This document shows positions 17,401 to 27,151 of a DNA stretch of 64,000 bases, piece by piece. Source of the stretch: Gilliamella sp. wkB178 (GTDB lineage: Bacteria; Pseudomonadota; Gammaproteobacteria; Enterobacterales; Orbaceae). Position 1 is the stretch's first letter, and every line of letters begins with the position of its first letter. Both the position numbers and the translations under genes were made by a program. Under the pieces are notes generated by a model that was not told the DNA's origin, searched no databases, and saw nothing but the letters and a program-made list of their open reading frames with translations. The stretch spans positions 558,001-622,000 of the forward strand of contig NZ_LZGK01000013.1 of NCBI RefSeq assembly GCF_001690705.1, read 5' to 3'.

Positions 17401-18390
17401 TTACTGAGTAAATTTAATGGTTACCGGCATGCCTTGCCGCAACAAATCATCGGCTTGACCGCTACCGGTGGCATTAATCTGAATGCGTAAGCGATAGACC
17501 ATATCGGTGCGTAATACCGGTGTTTCAACGGTTTTAGGCGTAAATTCAGCCGTAGGCGACACAAAGCCAATTTTGCCGATATAAGCCTGATCGGGGCGGC
17601 CATCGGTATAAATGTAAACTTCACGGCCGGGAATGGCTTGCGCTAAGTTGACTTCGTCAATATAAGCCCTTACCCAAATGGGTTGATCTAAGGATATGGC
17701 ATAAACAGGCGTGCCAGCGCTTAACATGGTGCCCGGTTCCACTGCGCGGGTTAAAATGGTGCCATTGGATGGGGCATAAAGTTCAGTATCGACCAAATTA
17801 AGCTCTGCTTGATCTAACTGCGCTTTAGCCACGGCAACGGAGGCTTGGGCTGCTTCAATCTCTTCTTTACGGTAACCATTAGTTAATTGGTCAAGTTTTT
17901 GTTTGGCCGTTTGCAAGTTAGCTTGAGCTTGGTCGCGTAAGGTTAAACTGTTATCCAGCTGATCTTTGGATATCGAGGCGGATTGAATTAATTTTGCCAT
18001 ACGCTGATAATTGCTTTCGGCATAAGCATAAGTTGCTTGGTATTGTAATACTTGTGCTGCGGCTTGGGCGACTTCTTCTTTACGGTAGCCGGTAGTGACT
18101 AAATCAAGCTGGGCTTGTTGCACCATCAAGTTGGCTTTTGCTTGTACTAAAGCAATTTCATAAGGTTTGGCATCGAGTTTGGCTAGTAGATCGCCTTGTT
18201 TAATATGGTCGCCTTCTTCATTGGCTAAGTGTAGTAAGCGCCCGGTCACCCGAAAACTGCTATTAACGGTGCGAATGTCGACATTGCCATATAACACTAG
18301 TGGCGGCGTGCTTTTGCAAACTAGCCACACCGTGTAACTCAATGCCACCATTACCACTAATGCTAATATGATGATGCGTTTTTTCTTCAT
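17401..18390 (-). CDS. ybhG: HlyD-family membrane-fusion protein (YbhG-like)
   Basis: Periplasmic adaptor joining the inner-membrane exporter to an outer-membrane channel. One N-terminal membrane anchor ([19 protein letters not shown]), then a split lipoyl/barrel-sandwich domain ([20 protein letters not shown] ... [20 protein letters not shown]) around a long alpha-hairpin (about residues 80-200) with two similar YRKEE segments. The beta-barrel region follows. No TolC-like outer-membrane gene lies nearby. Second gene of the operon, behind the MarR-type regulator. Confidence 0.92.
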   Translation of the reverse strand: MKKKRIIILALVVMVALSYTVWLVCKSTPPLVLYGNVDIRTVNSSFRVTGRLLHLANEEGDHIKQGDLLAKLDAKPYEIALVQAKANLMVQQAQLDLVTTGYRKEEVAQAAAQVLQYQATYAYAESNYQRMAKLIQSASISKDQLDNSLTLRDQAQANLQTAKQKLDQLTNGYRKEEIEAAQASVAVAKAQLDQAELNLVDTELYAPSNGTILTRAVEPGTMLSAGTPVYAISLDQPIWVRAYIDEVNLAQAIPGREVYIYTDGRPDQAYIGKIGFVSPTAEFTPKTVETPVLRTDMVYRLRIQINATGSGQADDLLRQGMPVTIKFTQ

Positions 18391-18408
18391 TGGCTATTCT
18401 CGCTTAGA

Positions 18409-18903
18409 TTATTGGGCAATGTGTTTTAATAGTTTGTGTAAAATAGTGCGTAATTGTTGGCGCTCTTCTGCCGTAATAACTTGCCAGGCAGCAACCACTT
18501 TTTTCTCGAGTGGTGGCATTTGTTGTTGAAAAAAGTTACTACCCTTATCAGTTAAGATCAACCAATGCGAACGGCGATCGTTAGGAACTTGTTTACGCGC
18601 AACTAAATCGTTAGCTACTAGAGCATCGACAAAGCGGGTGATTTGTACCCGGGAAAAGTTAGTCAGTTCACTAATTTGTGAAGGTTTAACCCCTTCCGGG
18701 TGGTGCCATTGCACCACTAAAAGCACGGCAAATAATTTGTCGTCGAGTTGGTGCTTTATGTAGATTTCATTAAGATTTTCGAGTAAAGCCTCAGTGCTGA
18801 ACTGTAATAAACGGGTTAAATAGATTTCATCATATTTGGCAGAAAACCCTCGAGATTGAAATTTATGAATGATCTTTTCTACCGTTGCAATTTCAATAGC
18901 CAT
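18409..18903 (-). CDS. MarR-family transcriptional regulator of the exporter operon
   Basis: 164 residues with the MarR winged helix (about 60-130): HHPEGVKPSQISELTNFSRV is the recognition part and PNDRRSHWLILTDKG the wing. First gene of the operon with the exporter, 18 bp before ybhG. The ATG at 18903 has AAGGTG a few bases upstream and is preferred over the GTG at 18912. In E. coli the ybh exporter is controlled by the TetR-type CecR, so this regulator is of a different family. A perfect palindrome 15 bases upstream is its likely operator, implying autorepression relieved by a drug-like ligand (inference). Confidence 0.88.
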   Translation of the reverse strand: MAIEIATVEKIIHKFQSRGFSAKYDEIYLTRLLQFSTEALLENLNEIYIKHQLDDKLFAVLLVVQWHHPEGVKPSQISELTNFSRVQITRFVDALVANDLVARKQVPNDRRSHWLILTDKGSNFFQQQMPPLEKKVVAAWQVITAEERQQLRTILHKLLKHIAQ

Positions 18904-18917
18904 AATCAGCACCTTTT

Positions 18918-18958
18918 AAAATAGTTTCATTTGTAACTATATCAAATGAAACTATTTT
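18918..18958. promoter_or_regulatory. Perfect 16-bp inverted repeat, probable MarR-type operator
   Basis: AAAATAGTTTCATTTG and CAAATGAAACTATTTT flank a nine-base centre. The pair sits immediately before the regulator start, where an occupied operator would block the operon promoter. Confidence 0.75.
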
Positions 18959-19091
18959 GGCAATTAAATTTTTTGCTTGATTTAAAGTAAGGTTATGTTT
19001 TGGATTTGCTGGCTCTTTATTTTTTTATGTAATATTGATTGGTTCTAAGTCACTGTAACTGTGTATTAGTAATAATTTTTAGCGTAATGAC

Positions 19092-19616
19092 TTATCCTAA
19101 AGAAAGGTGCAGTACCGTATACAAATTATGATTGGTAGTAATTGGCCTTTGTTTAAAGAAAGTAAAAGTAACATATTGCCATTTGTCTGGATTATAGATA
19201 ACGACTTTTGCTAGCTCATCTGGATATTGCATATTTTTAAAACGAAAATCTTTTAATTGCGCTTGTTTAGGAATATTTGCTACCTGCTCTAAAACATATC
19301 GGCATTGCGAAAATGACTGACTGAGTTCGATTGTAGCTGCCAGTCCAATATTAATATTTTGCCAGCCAAACGAATCAATAATATTGTCAAAATAACCATC
19401 AAAGATAAATTTAGTCATTCCAGTAGTTTGTTGCCAAACATAAAGTGGGCAATAACTATTAGCTAGATTATCGTTACCTTTTTCTGAGATTAGATAGGCT
19501 TTAAATAACAAATCTGCAAAACCATCCATTTGGTAACCATGTTGTTTAACCCGATTTTTTATGATTTGCATATCATAATCGGCAGGTAAGTTAATTTTAT
19601 ATTGCATTGCTTGCAT
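19092..19616 (-). CDS. DUF4865 family protein
   Basis: 174 residues beginning MQAMQYKINLPADYDM and continuing with DGFADLLFKAYLI and YCPLYVWQQTTGM, which I recognise as the DUF4865 pattern; its biochemical function is unknown. No signal peptide or membrane segment. GAGGA lies seven bases before the ATG at 19616. It is divergent from a LysR-type gene 100 bp away, an arrangement that usually means the regulator controls this gene. Confidence 0.7.
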   Translation of the reverse strand: MQAMQYKINLPADYDMQIIKNRVKQHGYQMDGFADLLFKAYLISEKGNDNLANSYCPLYVWQQTTGMTKFIFDGYFDNIIDSFGWQNINIGLAATIELSQSFSQCRYVLEQVANIPKQAQLKDFRFKNMQYPDELAKVVIYNPDKWQYVTFTFFKQRPITTNHNLYTVLHLSLG

Positions 19617-19725
19617 AGGGTGTTCCTCATTGATTAAGTTGATTTATTCTAGGCAGTTAATTGAGATTTGAATAATTCTAATTTATGATTGGGCTATCAA
19701 AAATAGTGATAAGGAGCAATTGATA

Positions 19726-20463
19726 ATGGATTTTAAAGGATTAAAAATTTTTAAAACGATTTATGAAGTTAAAAGTTTGAATAAGGCTGCCAACATTTTA
19801 GGGTATACGCAATCTAATGTGACGGCGCACTTAAAAAAAATGGAACAGGAATTGAAAACTACGCTGGTTATTCGTAGCTTTATTGGAATTAAACCAACTG
19901 ATGCAGGTGAGCAATTTTACATTTTTGCCAGTCAAACTTTAAATAAATTGGCTAAACTACAACAGTCATTTAAATCTATGCGTCCAACTTTACTGATTTC
20001 TGAACTACTATTCCAATTTATTGTTATTGAGAGTGCAAAATATACAATTGAAACTACGGATATTACTATCAAAAAAACCTGTGAAATGAATAATATTATC
20101 AATCAACAGAGTTATGATGACGTAATCTGTTTTACACAACTTAATCATCCTGATTATTATTTGATGCAAACGCAATTGTTACCTGTCTCATTATTACAAA
20201 GTCTATCAGTAACAACGCCGAAGCAATTGCCAATATTGATTAATCATGATGAAGATTGCCCCTTAAGAGCTTTAACTTTAAGATTATATGGTGATTTTGC
20301 TAACCTCATTACGGTTGATTCACTAAGTATGTTATTAAATTTAGTAGAACAAAGTCAGGGCATCGCTTTATTACCGTTGTTTTTGGTAGGTGATAATTAT
20401 AAAACGGTCGATGATAATCGTTATAATCTTGATTATTATCATTATCGACATAAAATCAGTTAG
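19726..20463 (+). CDS. LysR-type regulator, short
   Basis: The N-terminal helix-turn-helix is clear (FKTIYEVKSLNKAANILGYT, then SNVTAHLKKMEQEL). AAGGAG nine bases before the ATG at 19726 supports this start over the upstream TTG. At 245 residues it is some 50 short of a usual LysR protein: the effector-binding domain is compressed, although DSLSMLLNLVEQSQGIALLP keeps the usual C-terminal pattern. It may be a reduced but working regulator of the divergent DUF4865 gene. The effector is unknown. Confidence 0.82.
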   Translation: MDFKGLKIFKTIYEVKSLNKAANILGYTQSNVTAHLKKMEQELKTTLVIRSFIGIKPTDAGEQFYIFASQTLNKLAKLQQSFKSMRPTLLISELLFQFIVIESAKYTIETTDITIKKTCEMNNIINQQSYDDVICFTQLNHPDYYLMQTQLLPVSLLQSLSVTTPKQLPILINHDEDCPLRALTLRLYGDFANLITVDSLSMLLNLVEQSQGIALLPLFLVGDNYKTVDDNRYNLDYYHYRHKIS

Positions 20464-20490
20464 CCACTTAAACTAGTTTTAAAGTGGCTT
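20462..20490 (+). terminator. Hairpin terminator of the LysR-type gene
   Basis: AGCCACTT pairs with AAGTGGCT immediately after the stop codon; the tail (TATTACT) is only moderately T-rich. Confidence 0.6.
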
Positions 20491-20500
20491 ATTACTAAGG

Positions 20501-20602
20501 TTAGGATAATTTACTGTGATATTGGCGGCGGTATTCGGTTGGAGTACGTTCGGTTTGTTTGCGGAAAACGCGGCAAAAGTAATTGCTGTCTTTCAGTGTA
20601 AA
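20501..20602 (-). pseudogene. C-terminal remnant of an AraC-family regulator
   Basis: 33 codons ending in a stop read LKDSNYFCRVFRKQTERTPT then EYRRQYHSKLS, the second helix-turn-helix and C-terminus of an AraC-type activator. Just upstream the frame hits a TAA and no start or first HTH can be found. The rest has been deleted and the siderophore-interacting-protein gene now begins there, suggesting a former regulator of that gene was lost. Confidence 0.75.
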
Positions 20603-20644
20603 AAGTTAGTAAAACTCGCATTATTTTGGTGTATGATGTTTGCA

Positions 20645-20659
20645 TATTCATCATGAATA
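20645..20659. promoter_or_regulatory. 7-1-7 palindrome before the siderophore-interacting protein
   Basis: TATTCAT-C-ATGAATA, ending three bases before the GAGGAG ribosome-binding site. The geometry is that of Fur-type operators, but the half-site is not TGATAAT, so the regulator is uncertain. Confidence 0.4.
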
Positions 20660-20673
20660 ATGAGGAGTTAATC

Positions 20674-21462
20674 ATGGCAGGCAAATCAGCAAGAGTAATT
20701 GTTAATGCACTATTAACCGTTTTAAAAGTTGAGCGGATTTCGCAGAGTTTTTTACGCATTTATTTTAGTAGCGATAAGCATTTGACCGTTAATCCTTTAT
20801 GGATTTGTCCACATTTAAAATTGCTATTTGCCGATCCTACAACTGGTACAATTACATTCCCACAATTAGATGAAAATAATAAGATCGTTGTTAATGACAA
20901 AATTCGTGGGCTTGCTCGTAGCTATAGTATTCGAGGCTATGATGAGGCGAGCAATCAAATATTTATTGATTTTGACATTCATCCTCAGGGGTTAGCTTCG
21001 CTTTGGGCACAGCAAGCCAAAGTTGGTGATCAAGTTGGTTTGGTGGGTAGCGTGGGTAAATTAGAATTTAGTGGCCAACCATTGATTTTAATCGGTGATA
21101 TTGCGGCGGTACCAAGCATTTGTTATACCCTTGAGCATTTACCAAATAACCAGCAAGTTTATGCTTTTATGGAGGTTAATGATCGTTCTGATATTATGCC
21201 ATTAGCTAATAATAGCAATAGCCAAGTGAATTGGTTTATTCGCGATAAAACCAAACCTAATCAATTGGTTGATGCAGTTATCGCGGCGGATCTCCCCCCT
21301 TATGAAGATTTATTATTTAGTGGTGGTATGGAAAGTTCATTAGCGCAACAACTACGCCATGCGATAAAAGATAAATGTCCCGATATTAATGCCGATGCGG
21401 TGCAAATTATTAGTTATTGGCGTGAAGGATTTGCCGAAGGTGAGTTCCGTCGTCGTGATTAA
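20674..21462 (+). CDS. Siderophore-interacting protein (ferric reductase, ViuB/YqjH-type)
   Basis: Cytosolic flavin reductase family that releases iron from imported ferric siderophores using NAD(P)H. The FAD-binding barrel ends in LARSYSIRGYD (R-x-Y-S motif). ILIGDIAAVPSICYTLEHLP and the C-terminal YWREGFAEGEFRRRD are hallmark segments. GAGGAG six bases before the ATG at 20674 fixes this start over an upstream in-frame ATG. 262 residues, normal for the family. No transporter or siderophore gene is adjacent. Confidence 0.9.
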   Translation: MAGKSARVIVNALLTVLKVERISQSFLRIYFSSDKHLTVNPLWICPHLKLLFADPTTGTITFPQLDENNKIVVNDKIRGLARSYSIRGYDEASNQIFIDFDIHPQGLASLWAQQAKVGDQVGLVGSVGKLEFSGQPLILIGDIAAVPSICYTLEHLPNNQQVYAFMEVNDRSDIMPLANNSNSQVNWFIRDKTKPNQLVDAVIAADLPPYEDLLFSGGMESSLAQQLRHAIKDKCPDINADAVQIISYWREGFAEGEFRRRD

Positions 21463-21477
21463 TCAAGCAACTTGCTC

Positions 21478-22065
21478 ATGAATATTTTGGCTCATTTACA
21501 TTTGGCCACTTTGGCCAATAGTTCATTGATTGGTAATACGGTGGCCGATTTTGTGAAGGGTGATCCTTATGCCATTTATCCGCAAGCGATTGCCGATGGT
21601 ATTATGTTGCACCGTAAAATCGATATTATGACCGACAATTTGCCGGAAGTTAAACACGCCAAATTATTATTCCGGAAAACTCACCGCCGGGTGGCGGCGA
21701 TTGCTTTAGATATTGTTTGGGATCACTTTTTGTCTAAATATTGGCAGGATTATGGGGTAACGCGTAATGTCAGTGAATTTAACCAAACCACACAACAACA
21801 AATCCAGCCATATATTGATGGCTATCCGCTAGATTACCAGCATTTTATGCAGGCTATGTGGCAAGGTAAATGGTTAGAAAATTATGCCAACCTTGATTTT
21901 GTTGGTAAGGCGTTATCTGGTATGGCTTCCAGACGGCCTAAATTGTATTTATTGCAACAGACCATTGATGATATTGAACAGCACTATGTGGAATTAGCCG
22001 CGTTATTTTTTGAATTATACCCGCAAATGTGCGTAATTATGCAATCAGACTACCGTGGTCATTAA
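21478..22065 (+). CDS. acpH: Acyl carrier protein phosphodiesterase
   Basis: Removes the phosphopantetheine prosthetic group from holo-ACP in the cytosol. The start MNILAHLHLATLANSSLIGN and the segments GIMLHRKIDIMTD and IALDIVWDHFLSKYW match AcpH, with conserved His/Asp residues of the HD-like metal site. 195 residues, as in E. coli. The ATG at 21478 is chosen over a TTG six bases earlier. It lies 15 bp behind the siderophore gene and may be co-transcribed. Confidence 0.9.
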   Translation: MNILAHLHLATLANSSLIGNTVADFVKGDPYAIYPQAIADGIMLHRKIDIMTDNLPEVKHAKLLFRKTHRRVAAIALDIVWDHFLSKYWQDYGVTRNVSEFNQTTQQQIQPYIDGYPLDYQHFMQAMWQGKWLENYANLDFVGKALSGMASRRPKLYLLQQTIDDIEQHYVELAALFFELYPQMCVIMQSDYRGH

Positions 22066-22128
22066 ACTGCTAAGGCAACGGGTAACTGATTAAGGTTACC
22101 CGCTGATCATGGTTAAGCTGTTGTGCAA

Positions 22129-24225
22129 TTAGTTAGGTAAAGTGATGCGATTATTGTCTTTTTTAATCAGATCTTTGCGATTTGGCGATTGTGCAATCGG
22201 TACTAAGTTTTTAATGGTTACGCCGGTAGTATAACCACTTTTACCCCCTTGAGCTTTGGCATGGACGATTTGACTTTCCGGCAACGTTGCTTTGGTGGTT
22301 AAGTTTGCCCATAACCATTCCATAGCGTCCTCACCATAATAATCAATCGGCAGTAGGGTGTTGTCAAATGGGATTTCACCATTGAGATAACTGGTGTTTT
22401 CAACTTCGATATAGCGTAGTTGCGAGGTTTTATTTTCCACTTGATTATTTAAAGCTACATAAGCCCGGGCGTTATCGGGTAATTGTTTAACGTTATTACG
22501 AGCCTGCACAATAAAGGTTTTAGTTTTATTTAAATTAGCAGTCATTGCGACTTGATTGAGCCCTTTTTGCACTTGCTTACTTTGCAATTTTTTAGTTAAA
22601 CAAATGGCGCCTTTAGTATTGTAATCAACCTCTTTTTGTTCCTGTGAACTGGAGTAAAAGTCGCGCCTAGGGGAATTAAGATCCTCGTTGTTGACCAGAT
22701 CGAGAATAGTGGACTCATTTCCTAACCATAATGGTAGATGTCCGTCAGCATAGGCCCAAATTTGTTCAAATTTTACTTCTGTTAGTGGTTTAACTAATCC
22801 TATATAGTAAATCGGATCTTGTTGGGTACTGGCTACCGAATAGTTACACATATTGTCGGTAACATCAAAACGGCCATAAGCACTGATATATTGGTAAGGT
22901 AAACCGATTGATTCTTTAAAATAAAAATAAGGTAGTTGTAGATCCATGTCGGCGCTCCAACCATATTGATGTAATTTGTCGAGAGCTTCTTGTGGGTTAG
23001 CGGTTGTTAGTAATTTGGCTTTTTTTAGAGCATCACAGCGTTTTTGAGCATGGATAAATCTATCAGCAAGCGGAACCAAACTATCCGGATTATTAGCTAC
23101 AATTGCTGGCACTGCACACGGAATATATAGTGAGGCATATGAGCTATAATCGGCAATTGATTTGAATGCTAATTTTCTTTCAGTTTCATTGCCCAATTTT
23201 ATGGTAATTGGGGTTTTGGGGGCAGTCACATATATTTGTGGATTAACAGCCACGATGCCTTTAATGATGTTGTCTTTATCGAGTTCACCCGCTTTTAAGG
23301 CGGCACCACCACCATCAGTGGCACCATAAACTAAGACTATGGTATTGTCTTTGTCAAAAATTATTTCTTGGGTTTTGGAAAATTCGGCATTGAGTTGATA
23401 AAAGGCAAATTCAATCGATTTGAGTACGAATTCACCCCAACGTTGTTCGGAATTCTGTCTGGAGTGTAACTGTTTTACGGCATAACGATCCGGATATTGT
23501 TGGCTATATTCAACTCTATTATTAATTTTAGGGGCAAACATTAAATTATAGGTCTGGGTGGCACCATCAATGCTGAAACCGCGTTGATTAGTAATATCAT
23601 AAATGCCGTTACCTAAAGCCTTGTCATTATAAACCACCGCACAATTATGCTTTAATCCCCACAAGCCGCGAATTTGTAAATCTTTGGCATTAAATAAGCC
23701 ATCGGAGTCAGTAGCGGGCACGGCCACAATGCACGGTTTTTTGGTGTCAAAATCCAGTGGAATTTGTAATAATAAGCCCACTTTTTCATCTTGATTATTG
23801 ATGATCGCTAGTATTTCAGTACCGGCAATTTTACCATCAAATAGTGGGGTTAAATCCTTACGTTTAAAGCCGAATAACGAACCTTCACCTGTTTTAGGGT
23901 TTATGAAGCGATTTAGTTTAGCTTGTCTAAGTTCATGAGTAGTCGGTTTGGCTGGGTCGGCAAAAGTAGTCGCATTATTAGTCGAGGATAAGCGCGTAAA
24001 ACCTAAACCGGCAGTAACTAGATCGTCCTTATCACCATCATAAAAAGTGGAACTAACTAAGGTTAACCAATCTGGTTTTTGATTTAATTTAATTTCAGGA
24101 CGAATGATATTTATACGTTTATCTACTTTAGTTGCATTAGTTGCAGCTTGCAATGAGTAGGGCATAGTCAAAGTAATTAAAGTAAGTAAAGATGCTAACG
24201 TTTTTATTTTTATCTTCATCGTCAT
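22129..24225 (-). CDS. 3-hydroxybutyrate oligomer hydrolase-like protein, exported
   Basis: 698 residues with a clear signal peptide (LASLLTLITLTMPYSLQAA). RINIIRPEIKLNQKPDWLTL, SSTFYDGDKDDLVTAGLGF and the long body match the D-(-)-3-hydroxybutyrate oligomer hydrolase family in order and length. In the family the nucleophile region reads SNGGGA or similar; here it reads YGATDGGGAALKAGEL, with Thr-Asp where Ser-Asn is expected, so classic serine-hydrolase activity is doubtful if the alignment is right. The gene stands alone, convergent with acpH, and no polyhydroxybutyrate genes are near. Location would be periplasmic or secreted. Confidence 0.75.
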   Translation of the reverse strand: MTMKIKIKTLASLLTLITLTMPYSLQAATNATKVDKRINIIRPEIKLNQKPDWLTLVSSTFYDGDKDDLVTAGLGFTRLSSTNNATTFADPAKPTTHELRQAKLNRFINPKTGEGSLFGFKRKDLTPLFDGKIAGTEILAIINNQDEKVGLLLQIPLDFDTKKPCIVAVPATDSDGLFNAKDLQIRGLWGLKHNCAVVYNDKALGNGIYDITNQRGFSIDGATQTYNLMFAPKINNRVEYSQQYPDRYAVKQLHSRQNSEQRWGEFVLKSIEFAFYQLNAEFSKTQEIIFDKDNTIVLVYGATDGGGAALKAGELDKDNIIKGIVAVNPQIYVTAPKTPITIKLGNETERKLAFKSIADYSSYASLYIPCAVPAIVANNPDSLVPLADRFIHAQKRCDALKKAKLLTTANPQEALDKLHQYGWSADMDLQLPYFYFKESIGLPYQYISAYGRFDVTDNMCNYSVASTQQDPIYYIGLVKPLTEVKFEQIWAYADGHLPLWLGNESTILDLVNNEDLNSPRRDFYSSSQEQKEVDYNTKGAICLTKKLQSKQVQKGLNQVAMTANLNKTKTFIVQARNNVKQLPDNARAYVALNNQVENKTSQLRYIEVENTSYLNGEIPFDNTLLPIDYYGEDAMEWLWANLTTKATLPESQIVHAKAQGGKSGYTTGVTIKNLVPIAQSPNRKDLIKKDNNRITLPN

Positions 24226-24340
24226 TACATTTATTTCCTATTTTTTCTTTATTAAAGTTCTATTCAGAAAATTATAAACAACAGAGTTGTAAGCGTCCAA
24301 TAATATATACGGTATAACATACTCTGGCGTTGATGCTTTA

Positions 24341-25255
24341 TTATATTGCATTCTTTGAATTGTTGACTAGTTCCGGATTTGATGAATTCCAAAATGCCGC
24401 AATCATTCTTTCAGATAGGCGCCTTTTTTGTACACAGATGCCTACGTCGAAGGGTTGCATTAAGTTGGTTGACCATTCGGTAATGCGTTCCCTAATCCTT
24501 TCCGGACTGTTTTCCATAACGACTTTGGGTAGTAGTGCTACGCCACAACCAAGTGCCACCATAGAGACTATCGCTTCATGCCCGGCAACCGTAGCGTAGA
24601 TTTTCGGGTTGGAGATTTTTTGTTGTTTAAACCATAAATCAATGCGGTGCCGGCTAGGCCCATGTTCCGGTAAAATAAACGGTATATTGTGCCAATCTGG
24701 CTTTTTTTGATGCAATTTATCGCTGAATGAACTGTTCAGTTTTGGAATAAGTAACACCATTTCAATCTCGCCCATTTTTAAAAACTCGACTCCAGCAGGT
24801 AATTGTTTTGGCCTTCCGGCAATGGCTATATCAGCGTCGTTAGATTGGATTTTTTCTACAGCATCGGCGGCATCACCGGTAGAGAGTTTAATTTCAACAA
24901 ATGGGTAATTAATGCGATAGCGATCCAAAATATCGGGTAAGTGACTGTAGGCAGCGGTAACTGAACAAAAAAGTTTAAGTTCACCAACTAATTGCTGATC
25001 TGAATTATTAAGGTCATGTTGTAATTGTTGATGTAGGTTAATTACTTGTATTGCAAAGCGTTTTACGCGTTCGCCAACTTGGGTAATTTGTACTTGACGA
25101 TTATCGCGAATAAAAAGGGGATGACCAAAGTGTTCTTCCAGGCGTTGAATTTGCCGTGACAAAGTTGATGGACTTACGTGCATGGCATCGGCCGTCATGC
25201 CAAAATGGCAAGTTTCACATAAATGTAAAAATAATTTTAAATCACGAATGTTCAT
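24341..25255 (-). CDS. ilvY: LysR-type activator IlvY
   Basis: 304 residues. HVSPSTLSRQIQRLEEHFGH, LFCSVTAAYSHLPDILDRYR, KLSTGDAADAVEKI, ISNPKIYATVAGHEAIVSMV and ALGCGVALLPKVVMENSPER match E. coli IlvY along the whole length, including the effector domain that senses acetolactate/acetohydroxybutyrate. Normally ilvY is divergent from its target ilvC; here the divergent neighbour is prfC and no ilvC is present. Either ilvC is elsewhere or the regulator has been orphaned or retargeted. Confidence 0.9.
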   Translation of the reverse strand: MNIRDLKLFLHLCETCHFGMTADAMHVSPSTLSRQIQRLEEHFGHPLFIRDNRQVQITQVGERVKRFAIQVINLHQQLQHDLNNSDQQLVGELKLFCSVTAAYSHLPDILDRYRINYPFVEIKLSTGDAADAVEKIQSNDADIAIAGRPKQLPAGVEFLKMGEIEMVLLIPKLNSSFSDKLHQKKPDWHNIPFILPEHGPSRHRIDLWFKQQKISNPKIYATVAGHEAIVSMVALGCGVALLPKVVMENSPERIRERITEWSTNLMQPFDVGICVQKRRLSERMIAAFWNSSNPELVNNSKNAI

Positions 25256-25460
25256 TACTGCTTCCGTTCATACTTTAAGGTTGTGTTAACCTGAATTTTT
25301 TTGTCAGGAGGTTACCAATAAACCGGCAACTGAATATCTGTGTATTATGCATAGTTAACTTAATAAGGTAAATAGCTCAAGTAGTAACATGCATGGCAAT
25401 ATAAAACGATACCTGCTAGAATACGCGATTATTTTTTGCTAGATAAAAACAGTTAATTTT

Positions 25461-27053
25461 ATGACAGAACAAGCTTATTTAGATGAAGTTAATGCCCGCC
25501 GTACGTTTGCGATAATTTCACACCCGGATGCCGGTAAAACTACGATTACAGAAAAGGTGTTATTGTTTGGGCAAGCCATTCAAACTGCAGGTACAGTGAA
25601 AGGGCGGGGTGCTAATGCTCAGCACGCCAAGTCAGATTGGATGGAAATGGAAAAACAACGTGGTATTTCGATTACGACCTCGGTAATGCAATTTCCATAT
25701 AATGACTGTTTAGTTAATCTGTTAGATACTCCCGGGCATGAGGACTTTTCTGAAGATACTTACCGTACGCTCACTGCCGTTGATAGTTGTTTGATGGTGA
25801 TTGATGCGGCCAAAGGGGTTGAGGACCGTACTCGTAAATTAATGGAAGTGACGCGCCTACGCAATACACCAATTTTAACTTTTATGAATAAGTTAGATCG
25901 GGATATTCGTGACCCCATGGAACTTTTGGATGAAGTTGAAAACGAACTTAATATTATGTGCGCGCCTATTACTTGGCCGATCGGTTGTGGTAAGTTATTT
26001 AAAGGTGTTTACCATTTAGCTAAAGATGAAACTTATTTGTATCAGTCTGGACAAGGGCATACTATTCAAGCAGTGCGCATTGTTAAAGGTTTAACTAATC
26101 CTGACTTGGATGCAGCTGTCGGTGAGGATTTAGCTCAGCAACTGCGTGATGAACTTGAATTGGTGCAAGGTGCTTCTAATGAGTTTGATTTAGAGGCATT
26201 TTTAGCGGGTGATTTAACGCCGGTATTTTTTGGTACTGCGTTGGGTAATTTTGGGGTCGATCATATGCTCGACGGTTTAACCGCTTGGGCACCAACCCCA
26301 CAACCAAGGCAAACCGATAAACGCGAAGTGGCAGCAACCGAAGATAAATTCACTGGTTTTGTGTTTAAGATTCAAGCTAATATGGACCCAAAACACCGCG
26401 ACCGAGTGGCTTTTTTGCGCATCGTTTCTGGCAAATATGAAAAAGGCATGAAATTACGTCATGTAAGGATTGCTAAAGATGTGAACATTTCTGATGCCTT
26501 GACTTTTATGGCGGGTGATCGTGAGCAAGTCGATCAGGCGTATGCCGGTGATATTATTGGTTTGCATAATCATGGTACCATTCAAATTGGTGATACTTTT
26601 ACTCAAGGTGAAGATCTTAAGTTCACCGGTATTCCTAACTTTGCACCAGAATTGTTCCGTCGGATTCGTTTAAAAGATCCACTTAAACAGAAACAGTTAT
26701 TAAAAGGTTTAGTGCAGTTATCCGAAGAGGGTGCGGTGCAAGTATTCCGCCCTATAATTAACAATGATTTAATTGTGGGTGCGGTTGGGGTGCTGCAGTT
26801 TGATGTGGTGGTAGCGCGCTTAAAATCTGAATATAACGTTGAAGCCATTTATGAACCAGTTAATGTAACTACGGCGCGTTGGGTTGAGTGTAGCGATGTC
26901 AAAAAACTGGAAGAGTTTAAACGTAAATGTGAGCAAAATTTAGCGTTAGATGGTGGGGATAATCTTACTTATATCGCCCCAAGTATGGTTAATCTAAATT
27001 TAACTCAAGAACGTTACCCGGATGTTGAGTTTAGAAAAACTCGCGAGCATTGA
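25461..27053 (+). CDS. prfC: Peptide chain release factor 3
   Basis: GTPase that recycles RF1/RF2 from the ribosome after termination. G1 [13 protein letters not shown], the switch region [21 protein letters not shown]3 [16 protein letters not shown] and G4 NKLDRD are all intact in the first 150 residues. The C-terminal [20 protein letters not shown] is typical of RF3. 530 residues against 529 in E. coli. Apparently monocistronic. Confidence 0.97.
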   Translation: MTEQAYLDEVNARRTFAIISHPDAGKTTITEKVLLFGQAIQTAGTVKGRGANAQHAKSDWMEMEKQRGISITTSVMQFPYNDCLVNLLDTPGHEDFSEDTYRTLTAVDSCLMVIDAAKGVEDRTRKLMEVTRLRNTPILTFMNKLDRDIRDPMELLDEVENELNIMCAPITWPIGCGKLFKGVYHLAKDETYLYQSGQGHTIQAVRIVKGLTNPDLDAAVGEDLAQQLRDELELVQGASNEFDLEAFLAGDLTPVFFGTALGNFGVDHMLDGLTAWAPTPQPRQTDKREVAATEDKFTGFVFKIQANMDPKHRDRVAFLRIVSGKYEKGMKLRHVRIAKDVNISDALTFMAGDREQVDQAYAGDIIGLHNHGTIQIGDTFTQGEDLKFTGIPNFAPELFRRIRLKDPLKQKQLLKGLVQLSEEGAVQVFRPIINNDLIVGAVGVLQFDVVVARLKSEYNVEAIYEPVNVTTARWVECSDVKKLEEFKRKCEQNLALDGGDNLTYIAPSMVNLNLTQERYPDVEFRKTREH

Positions 27054-27151
27054 TTTTTTGATATTGGGGTAAACCATACTATAACTAAGCTGTATTGAGT
27101 TAATAGTGAACCCTAAGAATTTACGATAATCCCGTTAAGTGAGTAAGTATC

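Noticed and set aside
20511-20759. 82-codon minus-strand frame over the AraC remnant and siderophore gene start
   Set aside because: It is in a different frame from the recognisable AraC residues and overlaps the well-supported coding start.
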